DNA from: Roseateles asaccharophilus
GTDB lineage: Bacteria > Pseudomonadota > Gammaproteobacteria > Burkholderiales > Burkholderiaceae_C
Length of the DNA stretch: 64,000 bases
NCBI RefSeq assembly: GCF_004362405.1
Contig: NZ_SNXE01000006.1
Span: forward strand, 124,001 to 188,000
Reading direction: 5' to 3'
In this document: positions 40,629 to 49,855 of the stretch, one piece after another
Position numbering within the stretch: the first letter of the stretch is position 1
How the letters are laid out: the number at the start of each line of letters is the position of its first letter
Notes under the pieces: model-generated
Seen by the model: only the letters and a program-made list of their open reading frames with translations
Database searches by the model: none
What the model was told of the DNA's origin: nothing
Translations under genes and position numbers: made by a program

Positions 40629-40644
40629 CTGTACAAATATACAG
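40629..40644. promoter_or_regulatory. LexA SOS box
   Basis: CTGTACAAATATACAG matches the CTGT-N8-ACAG SOS consensus exactly, within the wider TACTG...CAGTT context. It lies 32 bases before the GTG start of the radical SAM gene and about 120 bases from divergent moaA. Damage-induced control of the radical SAM/DUF4130 operon is the straightforward reading. No LexA gene is in the window. Confidence 0.85.
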
Positions 40645-40752
40645 TTATTTGATTGGCCCTGCAGGCGGGGCGGCCCTCTTCAGCCCTCGTCGGCCCTCTT
40701 CGGCCCTTGCGCGCAGCCCGACCCCAGCACCGGCGGGCCCCGCAAGTGCGGG

Positions 40753-40758
40753 CACAAT
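40753..40758 (+). promoter_or_regulatory. Candidate -10 element directly before moaA
   Basis: CACAAT ends seven bases before the moaA ATG, so transcription from it would begin at or near the A of the start codon. No Shine-Dalgarno sequence precedes the ATG and no clear -35 is seen. The layout parallels nadA. Confidence 0.35.
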
Positions 40759-40765
40759 CGGCGCC

Positions 40766-41887
40766 ATGTCAGAGCGCGTGATCCCCGTGATGGACTTGCG
40801 GCAAGCCCAGGTGCCGCCCCTGCCCTTGCAGCCCCTGCCCGAAGGCGCCCTGGTCGCCGACGCCCTGGGGCGTGCTCTGCACGATCTGCGCATCTCCGTC
40901 ACGGACCGATGCAACTTCCGCTGCAGCTACTGCATGCCCAAGGAAGTCTTTGATCACTACCACCAGTTCCTGCCCCATGCGGAGCTGCTGAGCTTCGAGG
41001 AAATCACGCGCCTGGCCGGCATCTTCGTGGGCCTGGGCGTGCGCAAGCTGCGCCTGACCGGTGGCGAGCCCTTGCTGCGGCGTGGCATCGAGAGCCTGAT
41101 CGCGATGCTGGCCGCCTTGCGCACACCCGAGGGTCAGGCGCTGGACCTGACCCTGACGACCAACGGCTCCCTGCTGGCGCGCAAGGCGGCGGCCTTGAAG
41201 GCGGCCGGACTGCAGCGCATCACGGTCAGCCTGGACGGGCTGGACGACGCCGTGTTCCAGCGCATGAACGATGTGGGCTTTCCCGTGGGCGAGGTGCTGC
41301 GCGGCATCGAGACGGCGCTGGACGTGGGCCTGGGGCCGGTCAAGGTCAATATGGTGGTCAAGCGGGGGGTCAACGAGGACCAGATCCTGCCCATGGCCCG
41401 TCATTTCCGCGATCACTACGGCGGCGCGGTGGTGCTGCGCTTCATCGAGTACATGGACGTGGGCGCCACCAATGGCTGGCGCATGGACGAGGTCCTGCCC
41501 TCGCGCGAGCTGCTGGCGCGGCTGCAGGCCGAGTTCCCCTTGCGCCAGCTTGATGCCGCCGCGCCGGGTGAAACCGCCGAGCGCTGGGCCTATGCCGATG
41601 GCCGCGGCGAAATCGGCCTGATCTCCAGCGTGACCCAGGCCTTCTGTGGCGACTGCAATCGCGCTCGCCTGTCCACCGAGGGCAAGCTCTACACCTGCCT
41701 GTTCGCCCATGCCGGCCATGATCTGCGGGCCCTGCTGCGCGGCGGCGCCAGCGATGCGCAGATGCGCGCCGCCCTGGGCGCACTCTGGGCGCGTCGCGAT
41801 GACCGCTATTCGCAGCTGCGCGGTCAGGGGCAGGCCCTGCCGGGCGATGGCAGCCGGCGCGTCGAGATGCATTACATCGGCGGCTGA
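40766..41887 (+). CDS. moaA: GTP 3',8-cyclase (molybdenum cofactor biosynthesis)
   Basis: 373-residue radical SAM enzyme that starts molybdopterin synthesis by converting GTP to 3',8-cyclo-7,8-dihydro-GTP, which MoaC then processes. The N-terminal cluster site is C-x3-C-x2-C in [12 protein letters not shown], with [11 protein letters not shown] after it. The C-terminal cluster site has [21 protein letters not shown], and the chain ends in the conserved GG. ATG at 40766 is the first family-compatible start. It is followed after 22 bases by a small membrane-protein gene and then mobA. Confidence 0.97.
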   Translation: MSERVIPVMDLRQAQVPPLPLQPLPEGALVADALGRALHDLRISVTDRCNFRCSYCMPKEVFDHYHQFLPHAELLSFEEITRLAGIFVGLGVRKLRLTGGEPLLRRGIESLIAMLAALRTPEGQALDLTLTTNGSLLARKAAALKAAGLQRITVSLDGLDDAVFQRMNDVGFPVGEVLRGIETALDVGLGPVKVNMVVKRGVNEDQILPMARHFRDHYGGAVVLRFIEYMDVGATNGWRMDEVLPSRELLARLQAEFPLRQLDAAAPGETAERWAYADGRGEIGLISSVTQAFCGDCNRARLSTEGKLYTCLFAHAGHDLRALLRGGASDAQMRAALGALWARRDDRYSQLRGQGQALPGDGSRRVEMHYIGG

Positions 41888-41909
41888 GCGTCACTCACTC
41901 ATTTCGCAC

Positions 41910-42260
41910 ATGAGCCCCGGCCAGCCCACACCCTTCACCCTGCGGCGTGCGCTCAGCGACTGGTTCACCCCCCGGCTGCGGCGCCAGCTGCTCTGGGCCC
42001 TGGTGGCCGCCCTGGGCCTGCCCTGGCTGGTGGGCGCCTGGGCCAAGCAGTTCATTCAGCCGGGCCTGCACAACGATGCGGAGCGCGCCGCCCAGCTGGT
42101 GGACTTCATGGTGCTGGGGGGCATCTTCTTCGGCCTGTCCATGATCGTGGTCTGGCTGGTCGGCTGCTGGGTGGTGGCCGTGATGAAAGGCCCCGCCCTC
42201 CAGGGTGACGAGTTCCCGGGAGCCCCGGAGCAGGACGGACCGGGTCATGGCGGTGCTTGA
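41910..42260 (+). CDS. Small two-helix membrane protein in the moaA-mobA gene group
   Basis: 116-residue protein not matching a family I recognise. Two hydrophobic segments are clear: LLWALVAALGLPWLVGAW (about 27-44) and FMVLGGIFFGLSMIVVWLVG (about 66-85) continuing a few residues. Basic residues precede the first helix, and the C-terminus is short and acidic. Its end overlaps the mobA start by 14 bases, so it is probably translated with mobA. A link to molybdenum cofactor work is suggested only by position. Confidence 0.7.
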   Translation: MSPGQPTPFTLRRALSDWFTPRLRRQLLWALVAALGLPWLVGAWAKQFIQPGLHNDAERAAQLVDFMVLGGIFFGLSMIVVWLVGCWVVAVMKGPALQGDEFPGAPEQDGPGHGGA

Positions 42261-42921
42261 GCGCCAGGACCTCAGCGGCCTGCTGCTGGCCGGCGGCGAG
42301 GGGCGCCGCATGGGCGGGCAGGACAAGGGTCTGCTGCCCCTGCATGGCGAGCCGCTGGCGGCCCATGTGCTGCGCCGCCTTGCCCCCCAGGTCGGGCGGC
42401 TGCTGGTGAGCGCCAACCGCCATCAGCCGCAATACCTGGCACTGGCGCGGGCGCTGGACCCGCAGGCCCAGGTCTTGAGCGATGAGCGCAGCTTGTGTGG
42501 CGGCGAGGCCTTTGCCGGTCCGCTGGCCGGCATGCTCGCCGGCCTGCTTGCCTGCCAGACCGAATGGCTGCTGTGCACGCCTTGCGATCTGCCCGCCCTG
42601 CCCCAGGACCTCGCCGCGCGCCTGTGGGCCGGCAGCCAGGCCACGGCCGGTGGTGCACGCCCGCTCGCCTTTCCTCGTGATCGCGAGGGGCGGCTGCATC
42701 CCGCCTGCTGCCTGCTGCGCCGCGATCTCGCCCCCTCCCTGAGCGACTATCTGGCCCGGGGCGGGCGCCGCGTGCGCGAATGGATGCACAGCCAGGGCGC
42801 GATCGAGGTGGCCTTCGAGCATCCCCAAGACCTGCGGGCCTTCGCCAACCTCAACCACCCCGCCGATCTGGCGGCACTGCAGGCCCAGCCAGCGCTCCAT
42901 GCCGCCCCGCCCGAATGCTGA
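42247..42921 (+). CDS. mobA: Molybdenum cofactor guanylyltransferase
   Basis: 224-residue nucleotidyltransferase that attaches GMP to molybdopterin, forming the MGD cofactor of DMSO-reductase-type enzymes. The N-terminal GTP-binding signature is LLLAGGEGRRMGGQDKGLL; LLVSANRHQPQY and TPCDLPALPQDLA follow. ATG at 42247 is chosen because the signature begins shortly after it. It overlaps the preceding membrane-protein gene by 14 bases and the following acetyltransferase gene by seven. Confidence 0.95.
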   Translation: MAVLERQDLSGLLLAGGEGRRMGGQDKGLLPLHGEPLAAHVLRRLAPQVGRLLVSANRHQPQYLALARALDPQAQVLSDERSLCGGEAFAGPLAGMLAGLLACQTEWLLCTPCDLPALPQDLAARLWAGSQATAGGARPLAFPRDREGRLHPACCLLRRDLAPSLSDYLARGGRRVREWMHSQGAIEVAFEHPQDLRAFANLNHPADLAALQAQPALHAAPPEC

Positions 42922-43484
42922 ACCTTCTTTCCCCCGAGGCTCTGATCCTGCCGGCCGACATCAAGCTGCGCATGCTGCGCGAGAGCGATCTGCATGAATA
43001 CAAGCGCTTGCGCGACGCCATGCTCTTGGCTCATGACGAGGCCTTCACCTCCGACGCGGCCAGCGAGCGGGGCCGCAGCGCCGAGAGCTACCGCAACCGT
43101 CTCAGCCAGGCCAATGGCGTGGGCTGCATGTTCACCGTCACGGCCTGGCAGGCAGAGCAGCTGGTGGGCGCGGTGAGTTGCGAGCGTGAGGGCCGGGCCA
43201 AGATCCGGCATATCGCCCATGTGGTGGGCATGATGGTGGCCGATGAGCACCAGGGCCGCGGCCTGGGCCGGGCCCTGCTGTACTGCGCGCTGCGCCTGCT
43301 GGGTGCCGAACCCGAGATCCGCATGGCCACGCTGAGCGTGAGCAGCGGCAACCAGGGCGCCATACGGCTCTACGAGTCCCTGGGCTTCAGGCGCTACGGC
43401 CAGCTGCCGGGCGCGCTCAAGCTGGCCGATGGCCGCCTGATCGGCAAAGACCTGATGGCCCTGGATCTGCCGCCCCCGCCCTGA
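42915..43484 (+). CDS. GNAT-family N-acetyltransferase
   Basis: 189-residue acetyltransferase. The acetyl-CoA-binding core is VGMMVADEHQGRGLGRALL with the R/Q-x-x-G-x-G/A pattern, followed by ATLSVSSGNQGAIRLYESLG and FRRYGQLPG, typical of GNAT motif B. The acceptor is unknown; amino acid or antibiotic acetylation cannot be told apart. ATG at 42915 overlaps the mobA 3' end, making it the last gene of the moaA group. Confidence 0.88.
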   Translation: MLNLLSPEALILPADIKLRMLRESDLHEYKRLRDAMLLAHDEAFTSDAASERGRSAESYRNRLSQANGVGCMFTVTAWQAEQLVGAVSCEREGRAKIRHIAHVVGMMVADEHQGRGLGRALLYCALRLLGAEPEIRMATLSVSSGNQGAIRLYESLGFRRYGQLPGALKLADGRLIGKDLMALDLPPPP

Positions 43485-43502
43485 AGCCGCGGGACGGGCG
43501 CC

Positions 43503-44165
43503 TCACAGAACCGTGTGCAGCACCGTGCCGTTGGCGGCCCGCCATTCATAGTCCATCTGGCGCGCGGTGCGCCGCGCCAGGTCCACCGAGGCGAACTCGG
43601 CCACCAGGTGCAGGCTCAGGTCGATACCCGCCGAAATGCCGGCCGAGCTGAAGAGGCGGCAGCGCCCGCCATGGTGCACCCAGGGCCGGGCCTCCACCCA
43701 GCGCTGATGCACCACCACGCGCAGCAGGGAGCCCGAGGCCTGGGAGACGGCCTGCAGATCCTCAAGATCTTCCCAGTGGGTGGTGGCCTCGCGCTCGTTG
43801 AGCAGACCGGCCTTCTCCAGCAAAAAGGCGCCGGTGCAGATGGAGGCCAGGGCCTTGAGCTGCAGGCTCTGGCGCACGAGCCAGTCACTCAGGCCCGGGC
43901 GCGCCAGCTCGGCCGTGACCACGCCGCCGGGCACGATCAGCAGGTCCAGCGGCGGGGCCTCGCTGAAGACATGCTGGGGCGTGACCAGCAAGCCGCCGCG
44001 GGCCCGCACCGGCGCCAGGCTGGGCGCCAGGGTCAGCACCTCGAACGGCGGCGCAGCCTGCGGATCGGCCCGGTGAACCAAGCGGCTGGCGGTATTGAAG
44101 ACCTCGAAGGGGCCGGCAAAGTCCAGCACCTCCACCTCGTCGAACAGATAGATCCCGAGCCGCAT
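43503..44165 (-). CDS. DJ-1/PfpI family protein
   Basis: 220-residue class I glutamine amidotransferase-like protein. It starts MRLGIYLFDEVEVLDFAGPF, includes LLIVPGGVVTAELARP, and has the probable nucleophile C110 at the elbow in ALASICTGAFLLEKAGLL. Relatives include isonitrile hydratases and the sensing halves of GlxA regulators, but there is no AraC domain here. The frame stays open upstream, but family sequence begins at ATG 44165. It is divergent from mfd across 214 bases, in which TACAAT (44319-44324) is a possible mfd -10 element. Confidence 0.88.
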   Translation of the reverse strand: MRLGIYLFDEVEVLDFAGPFEVFNTASRLVHRADPQAAPPFEVLTLAPSLAPVRARGGLLVTPQHVFSEAPPLDLLIVPGGVVTAELARPGLSDWLVRQSLQLKALASICTGAFLLEKAGLLNEREATTHWEDLEDLQAVSQASGSLLRVVVHQRWVEARPWVHHGGRCRLFSSAGISAGIDLSLHLVAEFASVDLARRTARQMDYEWRAANGTVLHTVL

Positions 44166-44379
44166 GCGCGCATCCCCGTTGTGTCTGTCCCCAGCATAGT
44201 GCCGCGGCCCCCACGGGCGCAGCATGGATTGCCCCAAGGTCCAAACAAGGCCTAAGCACGGCCAGAGCCCATGCTGTCCCCTAAATCCTCCTGACACGAT
44301 AGGGCGGGGCCGCATCCCTACAATGCGCCCAGCCCCAAACCGGGGCTGTCGTCGTTTCTGAAGCCAGCTCCGAGCACGC

Positions 44380-47300
44380 ATGCAGCTGCCCCTGATCGCC
44401 CCCGGCAAAAAGTTCACCCAGCCCCGCCCCCCCGGCTCCGCCGACGCCCTGCTGCTGGCCCGCTATGCGCGTCAGCAGCGCGAGGCCGGCCGTCTGTGCG
44501 CCATCATCACGGCCGAGCCGGCCGACACCCAGCGCCTGGAGCAGGAGCTGCGCTTCTTTGCGCCCGAGCTGCGCGTGGCCGTCTTCCCCGACTGGGAGAC
44601 CCTGCCCTATGACACTTTCAGCCCCCACCAGGACCTGATCTCCGAGCGCCTGGCCACGCTGTGGCGTCTGTTGCAGGGCCAGGGCAAGCCGGTGGAGCAG
44701 CGCGAGGTGGATGTGGTGCTGATGCCCGCCAGCACCGCCCTGGTGCGCCTGGCGCCCACCAGCTTCCTGGCCGCGACCACCTTCCAGTTCAAGCAGAAGC
44801 AGCGCCTGGACGAGGCCTCGCTGAAGAGCCAGCTCACCCTGGGCGGCTACAGCCATGTGAGTCAGGTCGTTTCGCCCGGCGAATACGCGGTGCGCGGCGG
44901 CCTGATCGACCTCTTCCCCATGGGCTCGCCCGTGCCCTACCGGGTGGACCTGTTCGGCGACGAGGTGGACTCCATCCGCACCTTCGACCCCGACAGCCAG
45001 CGCAGCCTCTATCCCGTGCCCGAGGTGCGCCTGCTGCCCGGCCGCGAGTTCCCCATGGACGAGGCGGCGCGCAAGGCCTTCCGCGCGCGCTGGCGCGAGA
45101 AGATGGAGGGCGACCCCACCCGCGCCCGGCTCTACAAGGACATCGACCAGGGCATTGCCACCGCCGGCATCGAGTACTACCTGCCCATCTTCTTCGAACA
45201 GACCGCCTCGGTCTTCGACTACCTGGGCAGCGGAACCGGCCTGGCCCTGCATGGCGAGGTGGACGAGGCCCTGAACCGCTTCTGGACCGACACCCGCGAG
45301 CGCCACCGCTTCCTGCAGCACGACCCCGAGCGCCCCATCCTGCCGCCCGAGGAGATCTTCCTGAAGGTGGAGGAGTTCTTCGGTCTGACCCACCCGCACC
45401 CGGTGCTGGCGGTGCGCGGCAGCGAGCCGGTGGACTATGCGCGCCCCCTGCCCGATGTGAGCGTGGAGCGCGGCGCCCAGGAGCCGCTGGCGCGCCTGGC
45501 CGCGCACCTCAAGAGCACGCCGCACCGCGTGCTGCTGCTGGCCGAGAGCGAGGGCCGGCGCGAGAGCCTGCTGGAGCTTCTGCGCGACAACAGAATAGAC
45601 CCGCCCTCGGTGAAGGACCTGGCCGAGTTCGAGGCCGATGCGAGCGAAAAGTTCGCCATCACCGCCGCGCCCTTGGCGGCTGGCTTCTTCTGGCATGAGC
45701 CTGACGAAGGCCGTGCCCTCCAGCTCTTCACCGAGACGGAGCTCTTTGCCACCACGCCCACGACGCGGCGGCGCCGCAAGCAGGAGCAGGTCAGCGACGT
45801 CAATGCGCTGATCAAGGACCTCTCCGAGCTCAAGGTGGGCGACCCCGTGGTGCATACCAACCACGGCATCGGCCGCTACCAGGGCCTGATCAATATCGAT
45901 CTGGGCGAGGGCCCCAGCGAGTTTCTGCATCTGGTCTATGCCGACAAGGCCACGCTCTATGTGCCCGTGGCCCAGCTGCATCTGATCAGCCGCTACACCG
46001 GCGTCAGCGCCGAGGAGGCGCCGCTACACCGGCTCGGCTCCGGGCAATGGGAAAAGGCCAAGCGCCGCGCGGCCGAGCAGGTGCGCGACACCGCGGCCGA
46101 GCTGCTCAACCTCTACGCCCGCCGTGCCGCGCGCGAGGGCTTTGCCTTCCGCTACTCGCCGCATGACTACGAGGCCTTTGCCGCCAGCTTCGGCTTCGAG
46201 GAAACGCCGGACCAGCGCGCCGCCATCCATGCGGTGATCCAGGACATGATTTCGCCCAAGCCCATGGACCGCCTGGTCTGCGGCGATGTGGGCTTTGGCA
46301 AGACCGAGGTGGCGCTGCGCGCCGCCTTTGTGGCCGTGATGGGCGGCAAGCAGGTGGCCCTGCTGGCGCCCACCACCCTGCTGGCCGAGCAGCACTACCA
46401 GAATATCGCGGACCGCTTCGGCAAATGGCCGGTCAAGGTGGCGGAGATGAGCCGCTTCCGCTCCAGCAAGGAGATCAAGGCCGCGATGGAAGGCCTGGCG
46501 GACGGCAGCATCGACATCGTGGTCGGCACCCACAAGCTGCTCTCTGGCGATGTGGAGTTCAAGCGCCTGGGTCTCCTGATCATCGACGAGGAGCACCGCT
46601 TCGGCGTGCGCCACAAGGAAGCGATGAAGGCCATGCGGGCCGAGGTGGACGTGCTCACCCTCACCGCCACGCCCATCCCCCGCACCCTGGGCATGGCGCT
46701 GGAAGGCCTGCGCGACCTCAGCGTGATCGCCACCGCGCCGCAGCGCCGCCTGGCCATCAAGACCTTTGTACGCACCGAGATGACGGGCGTGATCCGCGAG
46801 GCCGTGCTGCGTGAGCTCAAGCGCGGCGGCCAGGTCTACTTCCTGCACAACGAGGTCGAGACCATCGAGAACCGCAAGCAGAAGCTCGAGGAGCTGCTGC
46901 CGGAGGCGCGCATCGTCGTGGCCCATGGCCAGATGCCCGAGCGCGAGCTGGAGCGGGTGATGCGCGAGTTCGTGGGCGGCAAACACAATGTGCTGCTGTG
47001 CTCCACCATCATCGAGACCGGCATCGATGTGCCCAGCGCCAACACCATCATCATCAGCCGGGCCGACAAGTTCGGCCTGGCCCAGCTGCACCAGCTGCGC
47101 GGCCGCGTGGGCCGCTCCCACCACCAGGCCTACGCCTATCTGATGGTGCCCGATGTGGAGGGCCTGACCAAGCAGGCGGCCCAGCGCCTGGAGGCCATCC
47201 AGAATATGGAGGAGCTGGGCTCGGGCTTCTATCTCGCCATGCACGATCTGGAGATCCGCGGCGCCGGTGAGGTGCTGGGCGAGAACCAGAGCGGCAACAT

Positions 47301-47847
47301 GATGGAGGTGGGCTTCCAGCTCTACAACGACATGCTCTCCCAGGCGGTGCGCGAGCTCAAGGCCGGCCGCGAGCCCGATCTGCTCTCCCCGCTCTCGGCC
47401 ACCACCGAGATCAATCTGCACGCCCCCGCCCTCTTGCCCGACGCCTACTGCGGCGATGTGCATGTGCGGCTCTCGCTCTACAAGCGCCTGGCCACGGCCG
47501 AGAAGAGCGAGCAGATCGACGCCATGCTGGAGGAGATCACCGACCGCTTCGGCAAGCTGCCCGCGCAAGGCCAGACCTTGTTCGACACCCACCGCCTGCG
47601 CGTGCTGGCCAAACCCTATGGCGTGCTCAAGATCGATGCCGCGCCCACGGTCATGAACATCAACTTCCGGCCCAACCCGCCCATCGACGCCATGCGCGTG
47701 ATCGAGCTGGTGCAGAAGAACCGCAATATCAAGCTGGTGGGCAATGACAAGCTGCGCATCGACAAGGCGCTCAGCGATCCCAAGGACCGGGCGCAAGCCA
47801 TCCGCGAGGTGCTGCGCCTGCTCGGCCAGCCGACCACCAAAAACTGA
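44380..47847 (+). CDS. mfd: Transcription-repair coupling factor
   Basis: 1155-residue SF2 translocase that displaces RNA polymerase stalled at DNA lesions and recruits UvrA. Domains in order: UvrB-like N-terminal module, RNA-polymerase-interacting CarD/TRCF domain (LKVGDPVVHTNHGIGRYQG), helicase core with Walker A near residue 634 (GDVGFGKTEVALRA) and DEEH near 735 (LLIIDEEHRFGVR), then the TRG motif region (HQLRGRVGRSHHQAYAYL) and the C-terminal TRCF domain. The length is normal for the family. The type III methyltransferase gene begins 13 bases after its stop. Confidence 0.97.
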   Translation: MQLPLIAPGKKFTQPRPPGSADALLLARYARQQREAGRLCAIITAEPADTQRLEQELRFFAPELRVAVFPDWETLPYDTFSPHQDLISERLATLWRLLQGQGKPVEQREVDVVLMPASTALVRLAPTSFLAATTFQFKQKQRLDEASLKSQLTLGGYSHVSQVVSPGEYAVRGGLIDLFPMGSPVPYRVDLFGDEVDSIRTFDPDSQRSLYPVPEVRLLPGREFPMDEAARKAFRARWREKMEGDPTRARLYKDIDQGIATAGIEYYLPIFFEQTASVFDYLGSGTGLALHGEVDEALNRFWTDTRERHRFLQHDPERPILPPEEIFLKVEEFFGLTHPHPVLAVRGSEPVDYARPLPDVSVERGAQEPLARLAAHLKSTPHRVLLLAESEGRRESLLELLRDNRIDPPSVKDLAEFEADASEKFAITAAPLAAGFFWHEPDEGRALQLFTETELFATTPTTRRRRKQEQVSDVNALIKDLSELKVGDPVVHTNHGIGRYQGLINIDLGEGPSEFLHLVYADKATLYVPVAQLHLISRYTGVSAEEAPLHRLGSGQWEKAKRRAAEQVRDTAAELLNLYARRAAREGFAFRYSPHDYEAFAASFGFEETPDQRAAIHAVIQDMISPKPMDRLVCGDVGFGKTEVALRAAFVAVMGGKQVALLAPTTLLAEQHYQNIADRFGKWPVKVAEMSRFRSSKEIKAAMEGLADGSIDIVVGTHKLLSGDVEFKRLGLLIIDEEHRFGVRHKEAMKAMRAEVDVLTLTATPIPRTLGMALEGLRDLSVIATAPQRRLAIKTFVRTEMTGVIREAVLRELKRGGQVYFLHNEVETIENRKQKLEELLPEARIVVAHGQMPERELERVMREFVGGKHNVLLCSTIIETGIDVPSANTIIISRADKFGLAQLHQLRGRVGRSHHQAYAYLMVPDVEGLTKQAAQRLEAIQNMEELGSGFYLAMHDLEIRGAGEVLGENQSGNMMEVGFQLYNDMLSQAVRELKAGREPDLLSPLSATTEINLHAPALLPDAYCGDVHVRLSLYKRLATAEKSEQIDAMLEEITDRFGKLPAQGQTLFDTHRLRVLAKPYGVLKIDAAPTVMNINFRPNPPIDAMRVIELVQKNRNIKLVGNDKLRIDKALSDPKDRAQAIREVLRLLGQPTTKN

Positions 47848-47860
47848 GATCACGCGAACC

Positions 47861-49852
47861 ATGCCAACACACCGCCACCCCGTGCTCAAGGCCCCCAGCC
47901 CCGCAGCGATCAAGCTCGAATTGCTGCGCGAGCTCTTCCCCCAAGCCTTGGAGACCGCCCCCGATGGCAGCGTGCGCGTCAATGCTGCCGCCATCCAGCA
48001 GGCGCTGGACCCAGCCAACCCAGGCGGCATCCGGGTGGAGGAAGATGGCTATGAGCTGCGCTGGGTGGGCAAGCGCGAGGCCTATCACAGCGCCTTTGTG
48101 CCACCCCAAAAAATCCTGCAGCCGCTGCCCGATGACAGCCAGGATTGGGACAACACCGGCAACCTGCTCATCAAGGGCGACAACCTGGATGCCCTGCGCC
48201 TGCTGCGGCACAGCTACTTCGGCAAAGTCAAGCTGATCTACATCGACCCGCCCTACAACACCCAGAGCGATGCCTTCATTTACCGCGACGACTTCAGCGC
48301 CCGCCAAAGCGAGGTGTTGAGCGCTTTGGGCTACAGCGCCGACAACATCGACTACATCAAGAACATCTACGGTGCCCGCACCCACAGCGGCTGGCTGAGC
48401 TTTATGTACCCGCGCCTGCTGCTGGCCAAAGACCTGCTGCGCGACGATGGGGTGATCTTCATCTCCATCGATGACAACGAGCAGGCACAGCTGAAGCTGT
48501 TGTGTGATGAGGTTTTTGGCCAGGAAAATTTTGTGGCCCAGCTAGTCTGGGAAGGCGCAAACAAGAACGACGCAAGGCAAGTTGGTACTGTCCACGAGTA
48601 CGTTTTGATCTACGCGAGCAACCGTGATGCGCTGCCGCGAGACTGGGGAATCAAGAAGGAAGGGGCTGACCCGGTGTTTGCGGAGGTGGCCCGCCTCAAG
48701 GCAGTGCACGGAGAAGACCACAACGCGGCATCCGAAGGATTAGGCAACTGGTTCCGCGCAATGAAGTCCACGCCTTCTTACATGCTGCGGCGCTTCCGCT
48801 ACATCGACTCTCATGGCGCCTACAAGGAAGACGATCCAACAGCGCCTGGGGGAAGGAAGTTCAGCCTTATCAACCCGAAGACGGGCAAGGTGATCCCCCT
48901 GCGGCGCAACCGCGGCTGGGCATTCGATCAAGCTGAGTTTGACCGACTTGTCGCCGATGACCGCATCTCGTTCATCACGGATACAAGCGTGATGGTTCGA
49001 CGCTATCTGCACGAAACCGACTCACTGACTCCACCGAGCGTCTACTACCAAGCCGCCAGGTCCGCTTCTGAAAGGTTGGGGAAACTTTTGGCTGAGAACG
49101 TTTTCGACTTCCCGAAGGACGAAACGGTTTTGTGCAAGTTCATTGAAATGGCCACAGATTCAGCAGACGACAACTGCATCGTTGTTGACTTCTTTGCAGG
49201 ATCAGGAACGACAGCTCATGCCGTATGGAAACAGAATATCTCTGACGGAGGTAAGCGCAAGTTTGTCCTGGTCCAAATTCCTGAGCCCATTGAACCCAAG
49301 AAGCAAAAGGAGGCGTACGCTTTCGTGACCGAAACTTTGGCCAAACCCGAGGCCACGATTTTCGAGATCACCGCCGAGCGACTCCGCCGCGCCGGGGCCA
49401 AGCTCAAGGCCGACAAGCCGGATTTGGATACCGGCTTTCGGGTGTTCGAGTTGGCGGATGACCCGGATGCCTTGATCCTGCAAAAGCCCTTGAGCGAGGC
49501 CACTCAAGACGACCTGGCCACGCTGCAGGCCAGCATTGCCACGCCGCAGCCCGCGCAATTGCCGCGCATCCTCTACAACCTCTTGCTGGCCGAGGGCCTA
49601 GCCTTGTCGACCCGCATCGTGCCCTTGCGCGAGCAGGCGCTGTACCGGGCAGCCGATGTGTTGCTGATCCTGCACGAGGTGGACACCGAAGCGCTGGGCC
49701 AAGCGCTGGCGCAGATGAAGGCCGAGGGCACCCCCATCCAGCACCTGTGCGTCTATGCGCCCTGGGTGCAGGACAACAACTTCCTGCTTGGCGCCAAGAC
49801 CCTGCTCGAAACCCTGGGCCTGTCGGAAGACAAGCTGCGCCTGCGGGGCTGA
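47861..49852 (+). CDS. mod: Type III restriction-modification methyltransferase subunit (Mod)
   Basis: 663-residue DNA N6-adenine methyltransferase, responsible for both recognition and methylation. The catalytic motif DPPY is at 129-132 and the AdoMet-binding FAGSG at 445-449. That order, with the target-recognition domain between them, is the beta class typical of type III Mod. The Res gene follows after three bases. The recognition part is lower in GC: two sampled 60-base stretches near 49.15-49.25 kb are 47-48%, against 70% in the adjacent mfd end. This suggests a replaced recognition domain. Target sequence unknown. Confidence 0.94.
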   Translation: MPTHRHPVLKAPSPAAIKLELLRELFPQALETAPDGSVRVNAAAIQQALDPANPGGIRVEEDGYELRWVGKREAYHSAFVPPQKILQPLPDDSQDWDNTGNLLIKGDNLDALRLLRHSYFGKVKLIYIDPPYNTQSDAFIYRDDFSARQSEVLSALGYSADNIDYIKNIYGARTHSGWLSFMYPRLLLAKDLLRDDGVIFISIDDNEQAQLKLLCDEVFGQENFVAQLVWEGANKNDARQVGTVHEYVLIYASNRDALPRDWGIKKEGADPVFAEVARLKAVHGEDHNAASEGLGNWFRAMKSTPSYMLRRFRYIDSHGAYKEDDPTAPGGRKFSLINPKTGKVIPLRRNRGWAFDQAEFDRLVADDRISFITDTSVMVRRYLHETDSLTPPSVYYQAARSASERLGKLLAENVFDFPKDETVLCKFIEMATDSADDNCIVVDFFAGSGTTAHAVWKQNISDGGKRKFVLVQIPEPIEPKKQKEAYAFVTETLAKPEATIFEITAERLRRAGAKLKADKPDLDTGFRVFELADDPDALILQKPLSEATQDDLATLQASIATPQPAQLPRILYNLLLAEGLALSTRIVPLREQALYRAADVLLILHEVDTEALGQALAQMKAEGTPIQHLCVYAPWVQDNNFLLGAKTLLETLGLSEDKLRLRG

Positions 49853-49855
49853 GCG

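Noticed and set aside
40598-40636. TTG at 40636 as the start of the radical SAM gene
   Set aside because: It lies within the LexA box, the added residues are not family-like, and GTG at 40597 begins at the conserved N-terminus.
44281-48030. Two long minus-strand open frames opposite mfd and the start of mod
   Set aside because: Shadow frames of the same low-information composition; mfd and mod account for the sequence.
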